Shown piece after piece: positions 59,796 to 64,000 of a DNA stretch of 64,000 nt. This stretch comes from Bacteroidota bacterium (GTDB taxonomy: Bacteria; Bacteroidota; Bacteroidia; Palsa-965). The DNA lies in the NCBI GenBank assembly GCA_013288325.1, contig JABDCB010000001.1:1-64000 (forward strand), given 5' to 3'. Position numbers and translations under genes: made by a program. The stretch's first letter is position 1, and the number at the start of each line of letters is the position of its first letter. The notes below the pieces were generated by a model. It was not told the DNA's origin. It searched no databases and saw only the letters and a list, made by a program, of their open reading frames with translations.

Positions 59796-60575
59796 ATGAA
59801 AAAAGGAAAGATGAAACGGATTCGGTACGTCATTTTTATCAGCAGTATAGGATCCATGCTTTTTGCATCGGCTAAGGCTAATCCTGTTTTTCAAAAAGCG
59901 GGCGCCACAACCGATACCCTTCTTATCGGTGATACCCTTCATCGGCAACCTGCAGATACCGGTTATGTAAGAGAACACCATCATACAACCATAAAGCCTA
60001 CGACCGATTTTGACCAGCGTTTTTCCTTTATCCGTAATTATTCAGTGAATATATGGGGGCAAAGGGGAGGTATTCTGTTAAATGATGAGTGGAAGTTCGG
60101 TGTTGGAGCCTATTATATGGATGATACCCGGATGAATGCCAGGACCTCTTCAGGAGGAGTGAACCCTAACCATTATCTGAAACAAAACCTGGTTTTTGGA
60201 ACCGGATACGTAGAACCCTTTCTGATTCGGAGAACGTATTGGGAGCTGAGTGTTCCATTTGAGCTTGGATATGGAAAAGCAGGATCCAAAGTATACGAGA
60301 GTTCAACCGATGCACAAATTTCAACCCGTTCCAAAGATTTTCTTCCAACCGGGGCAGGTCTTTCTCTTTCACTCAAATTTCCACCCATAGGAAGATTCAA
60401 ACCTACCAGCTGGGTTGGACTTAATTTTCTGGCAGGATACCGCTATTGTTTACTGGAAAACGTTTTTAAGACAGATTATGACGGAGCTTTCTGGTCCATC
60501 AGCGGTGCTATTTTCTTAGACAGGATATTTGATGATACCCGGGCCTGGAAAAGAAAGCGGAAAATGGAACAATAA
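59796..60575 (+). CDS. Hypothetical secreted / outer-membrane protein
   Basis: Signal peptide MKRIRYVIFISSIGSMLFASAKA, amphipathic beta-rich body. Confidence 0.6.
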   Translation: MKKGKMKRIRYVIFISSIGSMLFASAKANPVFQKAGATTDTLLIGDTLHRQPADTGYVREHHHTTIKPTTDFDQRFSFIRNYSVNIWGQRGGILLNDEWKFGVGAYYMDDTRMNARTSSGGVNPNHYLKQNLVFGTGYVEPFLIRRTYWELSVPFELGYGKAGSKVYESSTDAQISTRSKDFLPTGAGLSLSLKFPPIGRFKPTSWVGLNFLAGYRYCLLENVFKTDYDGAFWSISGAIFLDRIFDDTRAWKRKRKMEQ

Positions 60576-61522
60576 TGAAGATACAACGATTACCTGTCCT
60601 CCTTTTTATTTTTTTTGTCATCACTTCTTGCAAATCCACTCTCTACCAAACCAAATGGCAGGATAAAACCGTAACGGCCGATGGAAATCCTAAGGAATGG
60701 GAAATCCCGCTTCGGTTTTATGATTCCAAGAGTAAGCTTTCCTATACAATAACGAATGATCTGGAGAATCTGTATATCTGTATGCGGATAACGGAAGATG
60801 CCAGTCAGGTAAAAGTGATGAAAGCCGGTATGCAGGTATGGATTGATACAACAGGATCCAATAAACAACTGACCGGTATTTTATTTCCACAGCGTCCTCC
60901 TGAAACAACGGATAATGCTACTCACTCAAGTTCCGAAACCGGTAGTAACGGTGGTGGCAAACATAACGGAGGAGGTAGTGGTGGCTATGGTGGCGGAAGT
61001 GGAGGTGGCAGCCGGTCGCCCAATATGGCCAATATGAGAGGCCGTTTTCAAAAGGATTATAAAGAAATGATGCTGACCGGTTTTCATGCCCCTATTCGCG
61101 GATCTGTTCCGCTTACCAATGATTTTGGTGTGCAGGTGGGTGTTAATTGGGATGCGAGTAAATATGACAGCTCCTATATCATGATTTACGAAGCTGTAAT
61201 TCCATTCCGCACGTTTTATAAAAACAAACTGACAAGTGCTGACAGTCTCCGTAAATTCGGAATTACCATTACCGTAAATGCACTTCCGCATGCAGCATCT
61301 CAGGGTGGTTCCAAAGGAGGAGGACACGGAGGAGGTGGAGGAGGCGGAATGGGTGGCGGTGGTATGGGTGGTGGTGGTATGCGCGGAGGCGGAGGTGGAG
61401 GAAGAGGTGGAAGAGGCGGAGGTGGTAAAGCTCCGGAGCCTGCCAATCCATTGTATGAAAGCAATACCTTAAAAATGCGCTTCCAGATGACATTGCATCC
61501 TCATCCGGAAGTGAAACTGTAA
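60575..61522 (+). CDS. Hypothetical lipoprotein with CBM9-like N-terminal domain and Gly-rich tracts
   Basis: Lipobox-like FFVITSC; TADGNPKEWEIPLRFYDSKSKLSYTITNDLENLYICMRI; GGGGGGGMGGGGMGGGGMRGGGGGGRGGRGGGG. Confidence 0.65.
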   Translation: MKIQRLPVLLFIFFVITSCKSTLYQTKWQDKTVTADGNPKEWEIPLRFYDSKSKLSYTITNDLENLYICMRITEDASQVKVMKAGMQVWIDTTGSNKQLTGILFPQRPPETTDNATHSSSETGSNGGGKHNGGGSGGYGGGSGGGSRSPNMANMRGRFQKDYKEMMLTGFHAPIRGSVPLTNDFGVQVGVNWDASKYDSSYIMIYEAVIPFRTFYKNKLTSADSLRKFGITITVNALPHAASQGGSKGGGHGGGGGGGMGGGGMGGGGMRGGGGGGRGGRGGGGKAPEPANPLYESNTLKMRFQMTLHPHPEVKL

Positions 61523-61557
61523 ATACGTTCACAGAAAAATAGTTTGCTATAATCACG

Positions 61558-61579
61558 AATCCGCTTCAGGCGGATTTTT
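61558..61579 (+). terminator. Intrinsic terminator AATCCGC-TTCAG-GCGGATT-TTT
   Basis: 7-bp perfect stem followed by a T run after 61522. Confidence 0.8.
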
Positions 61580-61668
61580 GATTTTATAGCCCTTCCCTTT
61601 TCCATTTACAGGATAATGGAAATTGATGGTACATTTGAAGAGATCAATCCTGTTAATTTCCCAACCGT

Positions 61669-62538
61669 ATGAAAACAATTTTGTTCCTGTGTCTGCTTTG
61701 TATTGCTCCTTTTTCTTCCCTGTTGTCTCAGGAACGGAATTTTCAACATGAATACGATTCTCTTTTTTATACGGGCACACCGCAACAACTTAGCTCTATT
61801 CTGAGCAGCTGGGAAAAGAAAACACCACAGGATCCGGAACTGCTTATTGCCTGGTACAACTTTTATGTGAAAAGCAGTGCGCATGAAGTACCGCTACCCA
61901 AAGGTGCTCAAGTTAAAGATGGCTCCGACACAGCAACGGTTACCGTACAGTATGATGGAGAGAAAATGAAAAAAGCATATACGTATCTGGATAAAGGGAT
62001 TTCGCTTTATCCGGACAGGCTGGATATGCGTTTCGGTAAAATATACATGCTGGGGCAAACAGAAAACTATGATGCTTTTACAAAACAGATTGTTGAAATG
62101 ATAGAATATGGCTATTCGATTAAAAACATGTGGAAGCTTCCCAATAAGCCTACTGCCAAAAATGAGGAAACACTCCTGCTAGGCACCATACAACTATATG
62201 TGGGTACATTGTTGGATATTGGCGATGCGCAGGGTCCTCATATCCGGACTATTTGTGAAGAGGTTATCAAACACAATCCCGAAAGGATGGATTTTCTTTT
62301 TGACCTGAGTGTAACCTATATGTTTAAGGAAGAGTGGGACAAAGCATTACCTGAACTTCTGAAAGCCGAAAAATTATCTCCCTCCGATATCAGTGTTTTA
62401 AACAACATCGCTTTTTGTTATCAGCAAAAAAATGACAAGACCAATGCAATTGCTTATTTCGAAAAAATAACCAAAGTGGGTACTGAGGAAGATAAAAGCA
62501 AGGCCGAAGAAGAGATCAAAAAATTGAAACAGAAGTAA
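61669..62538 (+). CDS. TPR-containing secreted protein
   Basis: Signal peptide, two TPR-like helical repeats near the C-terminus; upstream -7 TACATTTG at 61630-61637. Confidence 0.75.
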   Translation: MKTILFLCLLCIAPFSSLLSQERNFQHEYDSLFYTGTPQQLSSILSSWEKKTPQDPELLIAWYNFYVKSSAHEVPLPKGAQVKDGSDTATVTVQYDGEKMKKAYTYLDKGISLYPDRLDMRFGKIYMLGQTENYDAFTKQIVEMIEYGYSIKNMWKLPNKPTAKNEETLLLGTIQLYVGTLLDIGDAQGPHIRTICEEVIKHNPERMDFLFDLSVTYMFKEEWDKALPELLKAEKLSPSDISVLNNIAFCYQQKNDKTNAIAYFEKITKVGTEEDKSKAEEEIKKLKQK

Positions 62539-62567
62539 AGGAATTTGCCGGATACTCGCTTATAACG

Positions 62568-62600
62568 ACCGTTTACTCATAAAACCCTACCGTTTACTCA
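62568..62600 (+). promoter_or_regulatory. LytTR-type direct repeat ACCGTTTACTCA-N9-ACCGTTTACTCA
   Basis: Two identical 12-mers 21 bp apart, 30 bp upstream of a -7-like TACCTTGT at 62630. Confidence 0.75.
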
Positions 62601-62654
62601 ATGTGCCTTTGGATAGAGCAGATTTAATATACCTTGTAATCCTAAAATCAGCAC

Positions 62655-63704
62655 ATGAAAAAAACACTACTTATCATAGCTCTTTTATATTCTTTCATTT
62701 CGCTCCGGGCTCAGCATTACTATCCTATGTTGGATAGCGCCAATATATGGATTTATACAGGTAATATAATACCTGCAACAACACCTCCCGGCCACCAAGT
62801 AGCAGCAACCGGAGTATGTTATTACTTTTCCGGAACACCTATAGGATCGACGATTCAGGTGTACACAACCCGTGATACTTCTGATGGAGGGCATACATAT
62901 AAAATCGTGTTGCAGAATCCGGCTAGCCCCTGTTATATGGGATTGATCCGGGAAGATACTGCTGCCCATCAGGTGTTTTTTAAAGATAATCTGGGAGATC
63001 CGGAAGGCATCCTTTATGACTTTTCAAAGACTATCGGAGATTCCTTATTGATCCATGCCAGACCGGGAAATTATTTTCAAACCGGAACATACCGGGTAGA
63101 TTCTATAGGGTACATTCATATAAAGGCGGGGAAAAGAAGAATATTTTATCTTAATTGCCATGCCTGTGGAGCTGGATATAATCCTCTGGAATGGGTAGAG
63201 GGATCGGGCAACAGAGCGGATGCCATTTATAGTTACAGTCCGATATCCAGTGGTGGAGGGGGACTTTATTTTTGCCCGGGTTATCCGCATACCATGTCAT
63301 CCTTTATGGCTTGTTTTGAGCACAAATACATTGAGTATTACGATACCTGTTCGTTCTATAATGCTCAGCATAATTCATGTATTCATTATCAGGATACATG
63401 CGATTATTATGATATTTGCGGTGGAATAAAAGAGTATAATTCATTCAGTAAATGGGTTGTATTTCCGAACCCGGCTGGTAATCGTATAACGATGCAACTG
63501 GATGTAAACGTAGCTTCCCTTTTTGAAATCCGGGTATTGGATGTAAATGGCCGGGAGGTGATGAAGCCGCAATCGCTGGGAGAGCTCGGTACAGGATTAA
63601 ACGAAAGAGAGCTGGATCTTACTGCTCTTTGTAACGGCTTTTATTTTATCGAATGCCGGTCCGGGCAGGATATCCGGTATCAGAAGTTGTCGGTACAGAA
63701 GTAA
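62655..63704 (+). CDS. Secreted protein with T9SS type A C-terminal sorting domain
   Basis: Signal peptide; C-terminal VVFPNPAGNRITMQLDV...GFYFIECRSGQDIRYQKLSVQK. Confidence 0.85.
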   Translation: MKKTLLIIALLYSFISLRAQHYYPMLDSANIWIYTGNIIPATTPPGHQVAATGVCYYFSGTPIGSTIQVYTTRDTSDGGHTYKIVLQNPASPCYMGLIREDTAAHQVFFKDNLGDPEGILYDFSKTIGDSLLIHARPGNYFQTGTYRVDSIGYIHIKAGKRRIFYLNCHACGAGYNPLEWVEGSGNRADAIYSYSPISSGGGGLYFCPGYPHTMSSFMACFEHKYIEYYDTCSFYNAQHNSCIHYQDTCDYYDICGGIKEYNSFSKWVVFPNPAGNRITMQLDVNVASLFEIRVLDVNGREVMKPQSLGELGTGLNERELDLTALCNGFYFIECRSGQDIRYQKLSVQK

Positions 63705-63710
63705 TACTTC

Positions 63711-64000
63711 TTATTTTCCCAGCAGGTTAATATCCTTCATTTCAATTATCTTTTTAGCATAGCCATTTCTGGCTGCGGAAATCATTGCTTTTCCAAGGGT
63801 GGTGGTATCCGTTACCGCCCCTTTGAATGGTTTGAGGAGATAATACAGCGGTGTGAAAATCTTATAAATGATGCGATAGCTTTTTGTTCTGGATACAATC
63901 CCTTTCATGGGTTGAATATATCCCGGGCGAAACATAAAAGCATTTTTAAAAGGCAGGGCCAGCAAGGCATTTTCCAGTTTACCTTTTACCCGGGCCCACA
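63711..64000 (-). CDS. NAD(P)-binding/epimerase-like protein, C-terminal part, truncated at the window end
   Basis: Frame stays open to the edge: WARVKGKLENALLALPFKNAFMFRPGYIQPMKG. Confidence 0.65.
   Translation of the reverse strand, partial: WARVKGKLENALLALPFKNAFMFRPGYIQPMKGIVSRTKSYRIIYKIFTPLYYLLKPFKGAVTDTTTLGKAMISAARNGYAKKIIEMKDINLLGK

Overview
The window looks like a Bacteroidota chromosome segment: TAnnTTTG-type -7 elements, T9SS C-terminal sorting domains, gliding-motility/SprB-type repeats, a fused CcoN-CcoO and a TonB-linked outer-membrane protein. I found no rRNA, tRNA, IS element, phage or CRISPR array. Main blocks: (i) hemA; (ii) a five-gene minus-strand cluster at 10.7-17.6 kb (receiver-only regulator, 7TM histidine kinase, GNAT-like acyltransferase, ThiF/E1-nitroreductase fusion, receiver-kinase); (iii) tolC-macAB and an NRAMP transporter; (iv) a microaerobic supercluster at 26-46.6 kb (MlaEFD, ccoI-S-NO-Q-P-G-H, SafE-like protein, Usp, MBL-rhodanese, queD-like, hemN, beta-CASP nuclease, PAS kinase, receiver-Crp regulator); (v) accessory and surface genes at 47-64 kb. 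Main hunt results: (1) a recurrent operator TGAYnnnnRTCA sits at fixed distances (23 nt, or 23 plus 45 nt) upstream of Bacteroidota -7 elements at about nine promoters. The sites are often in tandem at 22-bp helical phasing, and a receiver-Crp regulator is encoded inside the block. (2) A 42-bp tandem array (about 46889-47315) is built around a nearly invariant 18-bp dyad TTTTATGTGCTCATAAAA and decays into 21-bp sub-periodicity. (3) The GNAT-like/E1-nitroreductase/two-component cluster may be an uncharacterised signal or small-molecule system. (4) A two-gene module (GNAT-like protein plus a 50-aa basic ORF absent from the ORF track) is flanked by 24-bp direct repeats that copy the idi promoter/start region. 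(5) A LytTR-type direct repeat lies upstream of a T9SS-cargo gene. All product names are by eye, with no database search.
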